64,000 bases of DNA from Peptostreptococcus sp. D1 (lineage in GTDB: Bacteria > Bacillota > Clostridia > Peptostreptococcales > Peptostreptococcaceae). Of the stretch, positions 37,005 to 46,253 are shown in pieces. The notes under the pieces are model-generated. The model saw only the letters and a program-made list of their open reading frames with translations, was not told where the DNA came from and did not search any database. Positions within the stretch are counted from its first letter, which is position 1. Every line of letters starts with the position of its first letter. The translations under genes and the position numbers were made by a program. Location of the stretch: the NCBI RefSeq assembly GCF_900112955.1, contig NZ_FONP01000001.1:186001-250000 (forward strand), given 5' to 3'.

Positions 37005-37185
37005 TATAATAACATCCTTTCGTCGCATAATATCCATATATACTATTATAACACATAGTTCTGCAATATACATAAAAATTCTAATATTTTTAAATAAATT
37101 TTTAATTATAGTATATAAGATTCTGAATTAGAATTAAGAAAGGAAATTTTCAACAAAAGTTAATTTTATTTATTCAAAATTATTT

Positions 37186-38688
37186 CTATCCTTCGTAAAG
37201 ATTTGTTGACTGAAACTCTGGTTCACAGGTAACATCTATTCCAAGCTTCCTAAATACTTGTTCATCATTTTTTGAAAGTATCACCGTAGAATGCGCTTGA
37301 CATCCCTTTATCCCCTCTAATCTTCTCAATGCATATTGTGCCAAAGGATTTGTTACAGCACTTATACTCAATGCCATCAAGACCTCTTCAGCGTTCAAAG
37401 CAATATTTCTACTATTCAATATATTTCGCTTTAAATTTATAATTGGCTCTAAAACAACCGGAGAGATTAGATGAATATCATCCTGAATTTCTGCCAATTC
37501 CTTGATAGCATTAAGTATTACCGCTGCAGATCCATTCATTAATTCAGAAAATTTCCCAGTAATTATTTTCCCATTTTCCAATTCTAACGCTACTGCATTT
37601 TTTTCACAAAGAACACAATTTGGAGCCTTATCTTCACCATAACTTCTAGCAATAGTTACAACCTTTCTATCTTCAGGCTTTAGCTCCAACTCTTCCATTA
37701 TCAATTTTATTCTTGAAACAGCGTCCTTATCCAAAGTACCCTTTTTATATTCGCATAATGTTTTGAAATACCTTCTAATAATTTCTTGATATGAAGCATA
37801 TCTAACAACATCGTCATCAATTATTCCAAAACCAACTCTGTTAACTCCCATATCTGTAGGAGACTGGAACATGCTTTCTTTATTTGTAATCTTTTCAATT
37901 ATTTTCTTTAAAACTGGAAATAGCTCTATATCTCTATTATAATTTACAGTTGTCTCACCATATTTTTCTAAATGGAACGAGTCTATCATATTTACATCTT
38001 TCAAATCCACAGTAGCAGCCTCATAAGCAATATTAACCGGATGCTTTAGTGGCAAATTCCAAACTGGAAATGTTTCATATTTAGAATATCCAGCAGTTTT
38101 TCCTAATCTGCTTTCATGATAGAGCTGACTAAGACAAGTCCCCAGCTTTCCACTATTTGGACCTGGAGCCGTTACTACAACGATTGGCTTCTTTGTTTCT
38201 ATATATGGATTTGACCCAAATCCATCCTCACTCACGATTGTATCTACATCAGTTGGGTATCCCTTTGTCGATCTATGTCTATAGACTTTTATTCCACGCC
38301 TTTCCAGCTTGTTGATAAAAATTGTAGCAGCAGGTTGATCTTCATATCTCGTTATAACCACAGAGTTTACATCTAAATTGTATCCTCTTAGGTCATCAAT
38401 CAATCTCATAACCTCCATATCATACGTTATTCCTAAGTCACCACGAACCTTATTTCGCTCAATGTCACCTGCATATACACAAATTACAACTTCAACCTTT
38501 TCCTTAATATGACTCAGAACTTTTATCTTGGCATTCTCATCAAATCCTGGTAATACTCTTTTTGCATGCAAATCGCCAATCAATTTTCCTCCAAATTCTA
38601 TGTACAATTTATCAAAGTTATTTACCCTTTCAAGTATATACTTAGATTGCTCCTCAAGATATTTGTTGTGATCAAAACCAATTCTCAT
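37186..38688 (-). CDS. DUF1846 family protein
   Basis: 500 aa, full DUF1846 (PF08903) length. Family-typical stretches: [53 protein letters not shown] and [16 protein letters not shown] widely conserved cytosolic protein with a P-loop-like/ligase-like region; biochemical role unknown to me. GGAGAG supports the start. Probably monocistronic. Confidence 0.9.
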   Translation of the reverse strand: MRIGFDHNKYLEEQSKYILERVNNFDKLYIEFGGKLIGDLHAKRVLPGFDENAKIKVLSHIKEKVEVVICVYAGDIERNKVRGDLGITYDMEVMRLIDDLRGYNLDVNSVVITRYEDQPAATIFINKLERRGIKVYRHRSTKGYPTDVDTIVSEDGFGSNPYIETKKPIVVVTAPGPNSGKLGTCLSQLYHESRLGKTAGYSKYETFPVWNLPLKHPVNIAYEAATVDLKDVNMIDSFHLEKYGETTVNYNRDIELFPVLKKIIEKITNKESMFQSPTDMGVNRVGFGIIDDDVVRYASYQEIIRRYFKTLCEYKKGTLDKDAVSRIKLIMEELELKPEDRKVVTIARSYGEDKAPNCVLCEKNAVALELENGKIITGKFSELMNGSAAVILNAIKELAEIQDDIHLISPVVLEPIINLKRNILNSRNIALNAEEVLMALSISAVTNPLAQYALRRLEGIKGCQAHSTVILSKNDEQVFRKLGIDVTCEPEFQSTNLYEG

Positions 38689-38738
38689 AATTCTACTCTC
38701 CTACATTAATATTTTTTCAGTATTTTTTCAAAAAAACA

Positions 38739-38833
38739 TTGACACAATATTAATAGTGTGATATCATTGAGTTCCATCATAAAATCAATATATCATATTA
38801 ACATGCAGTAGAATATCTACTGTGTGTTTTTTT
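38739..38833 (+). ncRNA. candidate small RNA divergent from the DUF1846 gene
   Basis: Plus-strand promoter TTGACA (38739-38744), 17-bp spacer, TATCAT (38762-38767), then ~35 nt downstream of the expected start a hairpin CAGTAGA-ATA-TCTACTG (38806-38822) with a T-run (38826-38833). A transcript of ~60 nt without a reading frame would result. The element lies just upstream of DUF1846 on the other strand. Confidence 0.45.
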
Positions 38834-39048
38834 GTAAAAATTACTAAGTATTTATTATAATATTTTTTAGGGAAAACTTCAATAGCTTTTTTATCGTTTT
38901 TTAATTCTAAATTTTTAACTGTTGACAGATATGCTACATTATCAATAATAAAATTTTTAACTATAAATATATATACCACTATCAAAATAAAAGCCTTATG
39001 TTCTATTTTCGATATCTGCCCTTAGTTTTTAATTTCAACATTAAAAAA
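38834..39048. other. non-coding spacer
   Basis: AT-rich with no supported gene. A 66-codon frame on the minus strand (38785-38985) has no ribosome site and overlaps the sRNA candidate, so it is not called. Confidence 0.5.
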
Positions 39049-39079
39049 GAAACAGTACGTACTCAAACACAACTGTTTC
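39049..39079 (-). terminator. terminator of the frameshifted small gene
   Basis: GAAACAGT / ACTGTTTC arms with a 15-nt loop and TTTTTT on the minus strand, 18 bp after the stop codon at 39097. Confidence 0.75.
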
Positions 39080-39096
39080 ATTCTTATTAATATTAT

Positions 39097-39458
39097 CTAC
39101 AATGTTAGTATTTTTGCCTTAAATATTTTTCTAATCTCTTCTAACCAAGCATTTATCTCAGCTCTAGAAAAATCATTCGTCTTCAATTCTTCATCACTCA
39201 TATCCATCAGCATTGTATAAAACTCGCCCGCTATAAACATTACATTAATATCTTTATTTTTTTCTATATATGAAAACAACGTGTCTTCAGCCTTATTTAT
39301 ATTCCCCTCTATAACAAGTCTTTTTATATCAATCAACAAAAATTCTTCCATTGTGTTGTAAAGAATATCAAAATTTTTTAGCTCGCTATATTTTTCCCTA
39401 GAAGCTCCTTAAATACTCTTTCTCTATTTTCATTTCTAATCCTATCCACTAATCCCAT
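39097..39458 (-). pseudogene. small cytosolic hypothetical gene with a -1 frameshift
   Basis: GGAGGT precedes ATG 39458, reading MGLVDRIRNENRERVFKELL but stopping after 26 codons. One base off, the frame continues without stop as SREKYSELKNFDILYNTMEEFLLIDIKRLV… through to KIFKAKILTL-stop at 39097. The two pieces join within CTTCTAGGGAAAA (about 39400). The rejoined product would be ~120 aa, helical (pairs such as GNINKAEDTLFSYIEKNKD look like one TPR-like hairpin). Either a mutation or programmed slippage. Family not recognised. Confidence 0.65.
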
Positions 39459-39676
39459 ATTATACCTCCAAATGAAAACGGAATTTTTTCAATTTTATTT
39501 ATACTCTTATAAATTTCTATCATGAACTTATTATGATATTATTTTCTATATTCTAACATATATTTTATCATAAAAAAAGATGCATGGACATTTATACTGT
39601 TCATTTTTTATTTCTCAAGTATAAAAATATTTTAATTTTGACTTTGTCAACATTATTTTACAAAGAAGTAAAATTT
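39459..39676. other. spacer upstream of the frameshifted gene
   Basis: AT-rich; the ribosome site GGAGGT at 39463-39470 is visible, otherwise nothing is supported. Confidence 0.4.
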
Positions 39677-39727
39677 AAAAAGACACCGACCACATATATT
39701 ATAATTCATACGAAGCCAGTGTCTTTA
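39677..39727 (-). terminator. terminator of the NfeD-slipin operon
   Basis: Arms AAAGACAC / GTGTCTTT with a ~32-nt loop, followed by TTTTTAAATTTT on the minus strand. It lies ~115 bp after the slipin stop codon. Confidence 0.65.
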
Positions 39728-39845
39728 ATTATTTAATCATTATTTAACTTATCTGCATATAAATATGCTTCTATATTAACAAATTACTTAGAATAAAGTA
39801 TATTTTAAATTGCCTAGAATATAGCAAATTTTATATTTATCTATA

Positions 39846-40850
39846 CTACTTCGTTTCATTCATCTCTTTTGAATCTGACAAAACTTCCTTTATTCCTTTG
39901 AAAGTTCCTAGGAAATTTACTGCTTCAGATGGCAAAACAAGCTTTGATGATTCGCTTTCACCAAGCTTTACCAACGCTTCCATTGACTTAAGAGCCAAGA
40001 TGTTGTCATCCACATCTGATTCCTTCATAGCGGCAAATACCTTTCTCAAGCCATCTGCATTTGCTTCCTGAGTCTGCCTAATAACGACAGCTTCACCCTC
40101 TGCTCTAGCTTCAAATGTCTGTCTAATAGCTTCAGCTTCACCTTCTGCCTGTAGAATTTTAGACTGTTTTTCACCCTCTGCTTCTCTTATCATAGCTTCC
40201 TTTTTAGCCTCTGCCTTCAATATTGCCGATTGCTTTTCACCCTCTGCAATAAGAATCTTTGACTGCTTTTCACCTTCTGCCTGTAAGATAGCTTCACGTC
40301 TTTCTCTTTCGGCTCTCATCTGTTTTTCCATAGCAGCCTGTATATCTCTAGGTGGCATTATATTTTTTAATTCCACTCTGTTTACCTTTATTCCCCAAAT
40401 ATCAGTCGCTTCATCAAGTATCGTTCTCATACGAGTATTGATAAGATCTCTAGATGTCAAAGTTTCATCCAAATCAAGATCTCCTATGATATTTCTCAAA
40501 GTAGTCGCAGTCAAGTTTTCGATAGCTGAGATTGGATTTGCAATTTCAAATACATAGCTTTTTGGATCAGTAACCTTGTAATACACAACTGTATCTATCT
40601 GCATTGTTACGTTATCCTTTGTAATAACCGGCTGCGGTGGAAAATCTACTACCATTTCTCTCAAATCGATCATATAAGACATGGCATCGATAAATGGAAC
40701 TAATATATGAATTCCTGTCTTAGCTTCCTTGTGAAATTTACCAAGTCTCATTACAATACCCATTCTAGCCTGCTTCACTATTCTGATGCATCTAATAGCT
40801 ACTATAACTACAATAGCTATCAGAACCGTCGTAAAAATTTTTCCAAACAT
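39846..40850 (-). CDS. SPFH/band 7 (slipin/stomatin-like) membrane scaffold protein
   Basis: 334 aa. N-terminal membrane helix (~5-24), SPFH domain (~25-200, with RLGKFHKEAKTGIHILVPF and VDFPPQPVITKDNVTMQIDTVVYYKV split by the usual core), then a long coiled region (~180-275) of 11-residue-type repeats EGEKQSKILIAEGEKQSAIL. The C terminus has SSKLVLPSEAVNFLG. Oligomerises on the cytoplasmic membrane face and partners NfeD, encoded 18 bp upstream. Confidence 0.93.
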   Translation of the reverse strand: MFGKIFTTVLIAIVVIVAIRCIRIVKQARMGIVMRLGKFHKEAKTGIHILVPFIDAMSYMIDLREMVVDFPPQPVITKDNVTMQIDTVVYYKVTDPKSYVFEIANPISAIENLTATTLRNIIGDLDLDETLTSRDLINTRMRTILDEATDIWGIKVNRVELKNIMPPRDIQAAMEKQMRAERERREAILQAEGEKQSKILIAEGEKQSAILKAEAKKEAMIREAEGEKQSKILQAEGEAEAIRQTFEARAEGEAVVIRQTQEANADGLRKVFAAMKESDVDDNILALKSMEALVKLGESESSKLVLPSEAVNFLGTFKGIKEVLSDSKEMNETK

Positions 40851-40868
40851 TTTTAAATATCCCCCTTA

Positions 40869-41336
40869 TTATTTTTTCACTTTTTCAACCACTAATTTTA
40901 CACCTTCAATAGATTTGACAACAATTTCTTCACCCTTGTCTATAGTTTCATACGGATCGACTGCTACTGCAGTCCATTCTTCTCCCTTTACCTTCGCCAA
41001 ACCACTTTCTTCAGGAGTTATCTTTTTAATAATAAATCCTCTTTTATCGATAAAGGCCTCCGTATTTGTCTCTGTTGTAGACCAGAATTTATTGTTCTTA
41101 TCTATGTTCAATTTAATGAGCTTTCTTGTAAAAACAAAAAGCAACACTACTGAAATCAAAATAAAAACTAAAATCTGAATGAATACATTGTCCGTCAAAA
41201 ATGCAGTACCCATGGCGAAAATCGCTCCAACTGAAAACCATATCATGGTCAGACCAAGTGTCATGACCTCTGCAATACCAAAGACGATGGCAACTATTAG
41301 CCATATAATTTTAATACTAATTCCAAACAATGTCAA
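40869..41336 (-). CDS. NfeD-family membrane protein (short form)
   Basis: 155 aa. Helices at ~8-28, ~32-50 and ~53-70 are followed by an OB-fold beta-barrel (~85-155: GFIIKKITPEESGLAKVKGEEWTAV and GEEIVVKSIEGVKLVV split by the turn). It lacks the ClpP-like protease domain of long NfeD. Initiates at TTG after GAGGAGG. Operon with the slipin gene, the standard pairing in membrane-microdomain modules. Confidence 0.9.
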   Translation of the reverse strand: MTLFGISIKIIWLIVAIVFGIAEVMTLGLTMIWFSVGAIFAMGTAFLTDNVFIQILVFILISVVLLFVFTRKLIKLNIDKNNKFWSTTETNTEAFIDKRGFIIKKITPEESGLAKVKGEEWTAVAVDPYETIDKGEEIVVKSIEGVKLVVEKVKK

Positions 41337-41369
41337 AACCTCCTCACATAATTTAGGCTTACTTGTTTC

Positions 41370-42914
41370 TTAATTCTTATTATACAATATTTTCATAATA
41401 TTGGGTATAATTTTTATCAGCTTTGTTGCATTAACAGTGTTATTCTCCTCAAAAACTATATCTCCACAAAGTCCATGCAAGTAAACACCAATGCAGGCAG
41501 CAGTAAAATTATCGTAACCCTGTCCACATAATGATAAAATTATTCCAGTCAGTGCATCGCCCATTCCGCCGTTAGCCATTCCAGGATTTCCAGTTGTATT
41601 AACCATTACTTTATCACCATCTGTAACAATGGTATTTTTCCCCTTTAATACCAAAACAACGCCATGCTCTTTCGCAAAATTCTTTGATATCGCCATCCTG
41701 TCTGATTCAATATCTTCCACACTCAAATTTACCATTTGAGAAAATTCTCCTATATGTGGAGTAAATATCGTGTTGCTCTTTTTATGTAGCCAATTGAAAT
41801 CTATCATTTTCAGCCCATCTGCATCTATAACTTTAGGCTTATCATATTTGTCAATTAAAAAATCCAATAGCTTTTGCTTATGCTCCGTAATACCTACACC
41901 TGGTCCAAATGCGATGGCATCAGATTTTTCTAGCAAAGAGCTTACTTTTTCCCATTCATTTATATTACAAGTCATTTCTTCATCTAGTTTTTCTGACATA
42001 ATAGCTTGAATGTTTTCGTCACATATTAATGTAGTCAGCCCCGATCCCGTTCTTGAGCAAGCTCTAGCTGATATAAATCCAGCACCTGTAAATCCTGTAC
42101 TCCCAGCAAATACACATACCTTTCCCATATCACCTTTATGGACATAGCTATCTATGCTTTTTAAATTAGCGTGTATATATTTTCGATCTATAAATTCTGC
42201 ATACTCTCCTCTATCAAATACTGCATTTTCAGGAACTCCTATTTTTTCGACAAATATCTCACCTGTATATTTTTCTGCTCCATATCTCAAAAATCCTTTT
42301 TTAAAAAACTCAAAGGTGACTGTAAAGTCTGAAACTATTGAAACCCCCATTATGCTTCCATTTGTTGAATTTAGTCCAGATGGGCAATCGATCGATACTA
42401 GTCTTAGTTTATTCGAATACATATCTCTGGCTTCGTTAACGCTTGATATTGCTGTTCTAAGATATCCATCTATTTCTCTATTCAATCCAACACCAAACAC
42501 ACAATCTATCAACAAATCCTTATCCTTTGATATCTCTATTATTTTATTATTTAACTCAAAAATATTTTCTTCAGTCAAAAATTCAAGGTAAATATCCATA
42601 TTAGATATTATCTCGAGATTAGTTCTTGTAGCTGGTGACATTTTTTTGATATCGCCGAACACGATAACGTCAACATCTGCTCCCATATTCTTAAAATGCC
42701 TTGCCATCGCAAACCCATCTCCACCATTATTCCCAGCTCCACAAAAGAACAATAATCTCTCAAAACTTAGTTTACCATCTTCTGACAACCACTTAATCCT
42801 ATCTACAGCTGATTTTGCTGCATTTTCCATAAGTATTATCTCTGGAATGCCCATATTTTCAATACAGTACCTATCAATATTTTTCGTAATTTCTCCATCA
42901 CATATTAAAGTCAT
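41370..42914 (-). CDS. nnr: Bifunctional NAD(P)H-hydrate epimerase / ADP-dependent dehydratase
   Basis: 514 aa. N-terminal YjeF_N epimerase (~1-220: MENAAKSAVDRI, FCGAGNNGGDGFAMARHF) and C-terminal ribokinase-like dehydratase (~225-510: VFAGSTGFTGAGFISARA, FGPGVG, VLKGKNTIVTDG, GNPGMANGGMGDALTGII). It repairs NADHX and NADPHX made by side reactions of dehydrogenases. GGGGGTG supports the start. Ends 34 bp before the nfeD start codon, possibly co-transcribed. Confidence 0.94.
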   Translation of the reverse strand: MTLICDGEITKNIDRYCIENMGIPEIILMENAAKSAVDRIKWLSEDGKLSFERLLFFCGAGNNGGDGFAMARHFKNMGADVDVIVFGDIKKMSPATRTNLEIISNMDIYLEFLTEENIFELNNKIIEISKDKDLLIDCVFGVGLNREIDGYLRTAISSVNEARDMYSNKLRLVSIDCPSGLNSTNGSIMGVSIVSDFTVTFEFFKKGFLRYGAEKYTGEIFVEKIGVPENAVFDRGEYAEFIDRKYIHANLKSIDSYVHKGDMGKVCVFAGSTGFTGAGFISARACSRTGSGLTTLICDENIQAIMSEKLDEEMTCNINEWEKVSSLLEKSDAIAFGPGVGITEHKQKLLDFLIDKYDKPKVIDADGLKMIDFNWLHKKSNTIFTPHIGEFSQMVNLSVEDIESDRMAISKNFAKEHGVVLVLKGKNTIVTDGDKVMVNTTGNPGMANGGMGDALTGIILSLCGQGYDNFTAACIGVYLHGLCGDIVFEENNTVNATKLIKIIPNIMKILYNKN

Positions 42915-42931
42915 TACATCACCCCCGAAAG

Positions 42932-45499
42932 CTAATCAATTTCTTTAAACAAATGTCCTGTCGTAAACACTTCATCAATATTACTACTACCACAATATTT
43001 ACAAGCTGTTTTTTTGTCTTTATCATTACTATTTACATTATATTCTAAATTGTTGATTTTTTTTACCATTCTTTCAAAATTTGATATTATTTTTTCTATT
43101 TCACTACTCACCTCAAAATGCAGTGCAATTTCAAATGAATCTACACCATAATAATACAATTCATCTAAATACTCACATAAATTCACTACTGAATCAGAAA
43201 AAATTGTAGTCCTACAGCTTTTGTCTTGTGATAGTCTATACCTAGAATTATCTGATGCTTCAAGATAATATACAGCTTTTTTGCAATATGCATCCCTCTT
43301 ATTTCTTTTACAATCCTTTGTCAAAACTCCCATTGGACAGTACTCACTTATCATCATTTCAGTTCTTCCATAAACCACGTACTCTATATTTTGATACCTT
43401 GGTAAATTCATATCCTTAATTTGCTTTAAGGATACTTCCTGAGACAAGCATATATTTCCCACTTTTTGTGAGCGGTAATAATTTATCGACTCTGAATTTG
43501 TCACGTTCATCCACGATGATATATCTATATCTTCATTTTTATATCCAATACTCTTCAGCTGTAATAATTCACCATAATTTGATATTCTAAATCCACAGAA
43601 TACTCCTCGTTCTGAATATGATTTCAAAGCATCATACATTTCATATATTTTTTTATATATATGAGCTTCCCCCGTTCTAATTATCCTTGGCAAGTATAGA
43701 GAAATATTTTTACCATGCTTAAATGCTATTTCAAGAGCATCCTCAAAAGAATCTATGTCATTATAGTATATTTTATCAACACCAAAAGCACATATAACCT
43801 CTAATTGCTCCAAATTACCACAGCTGACATTTAATTTTGCCCTTTGAAAATATATATCATTGTCCATTACAGTTATTTCATCATGCTTTTCAATATTGCT
43901 ATATAAGTATTTTTTTTCTCTGTTTTTTTCCTCTAGTACATATAAGTTCAGCTTATCATAGTTATGTTTTCTAAACCTAACCTTTGCTCTGACATCGCAT
44001 AACTCTTCGACAGCTTTTCGTCTAATATTGTTGATCTCACTGACAGGCAGGCTTATATTCTCTCCTAATGTAACCTGAATTTCATCAATAACAAATGGTG
44101 TATCTCCAAGCTTTGAAATCTGAGCTTTAATTTTTTCCTTAGTTAAAGGCACCTTTTGGGCTTTTTCTACCAATTTTTGACCTTTAACGCTCACACAATT
44201 CCCATTTGTGTCCTGAAGAATCAACATCCCTTGATCTCCGTATTCGGCTAAAAAATTGGCACTTATTGGAATTTTTATCTGTTCCTTGTTTGTTTCGTAT
44301 GTATTTTTCACTTTTTCTAGCAATCTTCCATCGCTAGTTTTATATATATCCGTACCCTTTTCAATACTTCCTATATAATCTATTTCAATCGTTTCTCCAG
44401 ACTCACCAAGGTCGTATATAGATCCTCTTTTTATTATTCTACCTATTGTTCCTCCACCTATGTTTATTCCATCGCCTTTTCGGAGTATTTTCTCAAGCTT
44501 AATCCCAAGCTTTTTCGACTTTTTATTGTATGACACCACTTTTCCAATATATAGACCTCTATTGTTCGGCTTTTCGGGATTCATCACAGCTTTTCCAACT
44601 TCTCCCAAAATGTAGCCCTTTGTAAATTTTCTGTTGAATATCGTATATAGGTCATCTATCCTTTCCTGATCAATCCTGCTATTTCCATTTTCCATATAAT
44701 CGACTATTGCATCTCTATACGCACCTACAACTGTCGCCACATATTCCGGACGCTTCATCCTTCCCTCTATTTTGAGTGATAATACTCCTGAATCTATTAT
44801 TTGGGAAATATTTTCAATAGAATTCAAATCTCTCGGACTTAGTAGATATTCACCGTCAGTTTCCACATACTCGTTGCTTTCATCATTAAATAGCCTATAT
44901 TTTTGTCTACAGGGCTGAGCACATCTCCCTCTATTACCGGACCTGCTTCCCAATTCTGAACTCATCAGACATTGTCCTGAATAGCATACACATAATGCAC
45001 CATGTACAAACACTTCTATATCGGCACTTGTATTATCGCAAATAGTTTTTATTTCATCAATATTTAATTCTCTAGCCAACACCACTCTACTGAAACCAAT
45101 TTCTTCTAGATATTTTACATCGTTTAAAGAATGAGCTGCCATTTGAGTACTTGCATGTAGCTCAAAATCTGGTAATAATCTCTTTATCAACGTCGCCATG
45201 CCTATATCTTGTAATATCAGCGCGTCCACCATTATTTCATGTAAAAATCTAATATATTCAATAAAATCAACCTTTTCATTTTCCTTTATTATGGTATTTA
45301 CCGTAACAAACACCTTGCAGCCTCTAATATGTGCGTACTTTACTGCCAATACAAGCTCTTCCCTATCAAAATTATTTGCACTCGCTCTTGCACTAAATTC
45401 TTTTCCGCCCAAATACACTGCATTAGCACCATTTTGGATAGCAGCCTTCAATGATTCAAAGCCTCCAACTGGAGCCAATAATTCCAAATTACTATTCAT
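42932..45499 (-). CDS. U32 peptidase-family protein with DUF3656, RlhA-like
   Basis: 855 aa from the ATG at 45499 (GAGAGG). N-terminal U32 domain (~1-300: LELLAPVGGFESLKAAIQNGANAVYLGG, VFVHGALCVCYSGQCLMSS, RGRCAQPCRQKYRL), the central DUF3656 (~370-500) and a second U32-like half (~560-830) with CPMGVLTKDC. The cysteines of the U32 signature that bind an Fe-S cluster in this family are present. E. coli RlhA with this arrangement makes 5-hydroxycytidine in 23S rRNA; the same role is likely. A short CxxC tail (ACKYCGSSN) ends the protein. Gene lies 17 bp before nnr. Confidence 0.88.
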   Translation of the reverse strand: MNSNLELLAPVGGFESLKAAIQNGANAVYLGGKEFSARASANNFDREELVLAVKYAHIRGCKVFVTVNTIIKENEKVDFIEYIRFLHEIMVDALILQDIGMATLIKRLLPDFELHASTQMAAHSLNDVKYLEEIGFSRVVLARELNIDEIKTICDNTSADIEVFVHGALCVCYSGQCLMSSELGSRSGNRGRCAQPCRQKYRLFNDESNEYVETDGEYLLSPRDLNSIENISQIIDSGVLSLKIEGRMKRPEYVATVVGAYRDAIVDYMENGNSRIDQERIDDLYTIFNRKFTKGYILGEVGKAVMNPEKPNNRGLYIGKVVSYNKKSKKLGIKLEKILRKGDGINIGGGTIGRIIKRGSIYDLGESGETIEIDYIGSIEKGTDIYKTSDGRLLEKVKNTYETNKEQIKIPISANFLAEYGDQGMLILQDTNGNCVSVKGQKLVEKAQKVPLTKEKIKAQISKLGDTPFVIDEIQVTLGENISLPVSEINNIRRKAVEELCDVRAKVRFRKHNYDKLNLYVLEEKNREKKYLYSNIEKHDEITVMDNDIYFQRAKLNVSCGNLEQLEVICAFGVDKIYYNDIDSFEDALEIAFKHGKNISLYLPRIIRTGEAHIYKKIYEMYDALKSYSERGVFCGFRISNYGELLQLKSIGYKNEDIDISSWMNVTNSESINYYRSQKVGNICLSQEVSLKQIKDMNLPRYQNIEYVVYGRTEMMISEYCPMGVLTKDCKRNKRDAYCKKAVYYLEASDNSRYRLSQDKSCRTTIFSDSVVNLCEYLDELYYYGVDSFEIALHFEVSSEIEKIISNFERMVKKINNLEYNVNSNDKDKKTACKYCGSSNIDEVFTTGHLFKEID

Positions 45500-45575
45500 T
45501 ATTCCTCTCAAATTACATCGCCTTTCGCTATATATGATAAAAAAGGACCACATATTTTGCAGTCCATTTTAATCT

Positions 45576-46151
45576 CTATTTAATGCTCTTTTTTAATTCC
45601 TCATAGTTCAATTGAATGTTATATGCTTTATTTTGGAACTCTGTAGCCATGCTTTCTGCCACAGCCACTTTATTTTCCATCTCTTTGATATATAATTCTA
45701 GTGACCTTATCTTCTTTTCATAGTCTTCATCCACAACAACAGGAGCATTAGCAGAATTATTTCTGATAATTTCATCCTTTCTGCTCAACTCATGTTCCAA
45801 AACAATTACTTTTTTGCCAAGCTCTTCAGCATTCTTTTCAGCCTCTTCCAATTTGCTCAATACCGAATCAAACTCTTTTTCAACATCAATTGTCTTTGAA
45901 GAATAATTTTCAGTTATTTCTTCAATCTCTCTTTTCAATCTCTCAACTTCCAAGCTACTGTCAAAAAGCTTGTCCGCAATATTTACAGATGTCAATATCG
46001 CAGCACTGATTTTACTAAGTGATGGTGCTGATTTACTAATCTGCTTTAACTCTCCGTCAATGAACTTTGCAACCTTTACAATTTCGGCTTCATTTTTTTC
46101 TCCTGTAATATGATACTCAATACCATCAATAGTTACACTAACCTTATTCAT
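45576..46151 (-). CDS. zapA: ZapA-like cell division protein with extended coiled coil
   Basis: 191 aa from ATG 46151 (MNKVSVTIDGIEYHITGEK; an ATG ten codons earlier is possible but less family-like). Residues 1-85 are the ZapA head (VAKFIDGELKQIS, ILTSVNIADKLF). Then ~85-190 is a predicted continuous coiled coil, about twice the length of usual ZapA. ZapA bundles FtsZ at the Z-ring. It sits between pheT and the U32 gene, the order found in many Firmicutes. Confidence 0.85.
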   Translation of the reverse strand: MNKVSVTIDGIEYHITGEKNEAEIVKVAKFIDGELKQISKSAPSLSKISAAILTSVNIADKLFDSSLEVERLKREIEEITENYSSKTIDVEKEFDSVLSKLEEAEKNAEELGKKVIVLEHELSRKDEIIRNNSANAPVVVDEDYEKKIRSLELYIKEMENKVAVAESMATEFQNKAYNIQLNYEELKKSIK

Positions 46152-46185
46152 TAATTCAATACACCACCCTTCAATAAACATTTCC

Positions 46186-46227
46186 TGTACCTTATTATAT
46201 CAAACATTTCTGATATAATAAAGTACA
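46186..46227. repeat. 17-bp inverted repeat between pheT and zapA
   Basis: TGTACCTTATTATATCA (46186-46202) and TGATATAATAAAGTACA (46211-46227), one mismatch, 8-nt loop. The minus-strand TATAAT inside one arm could be the zapA -10. No T-tract follows, so a classical terminator is unlikely. Confidence 0.55.
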
Positions 46228-46253
46228 ATAAGAAAAATGTTTATATTTAATAT

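Noticed and set aside
38785-38985. 66-codon minus-strand frame between DUF1846 and the frameshifted gene
   Set aside because: No ribosome site, strongly AT-driven composition, and it overlaps the divergent promoter/terminator element on the other strand.
40080-40300. Imperfect tandem repeats within the slipin gene
   Set aside because: They encode the normal 11-residue coiled repeats of SPFH proteins, not a CRISPR or mobile repeat.
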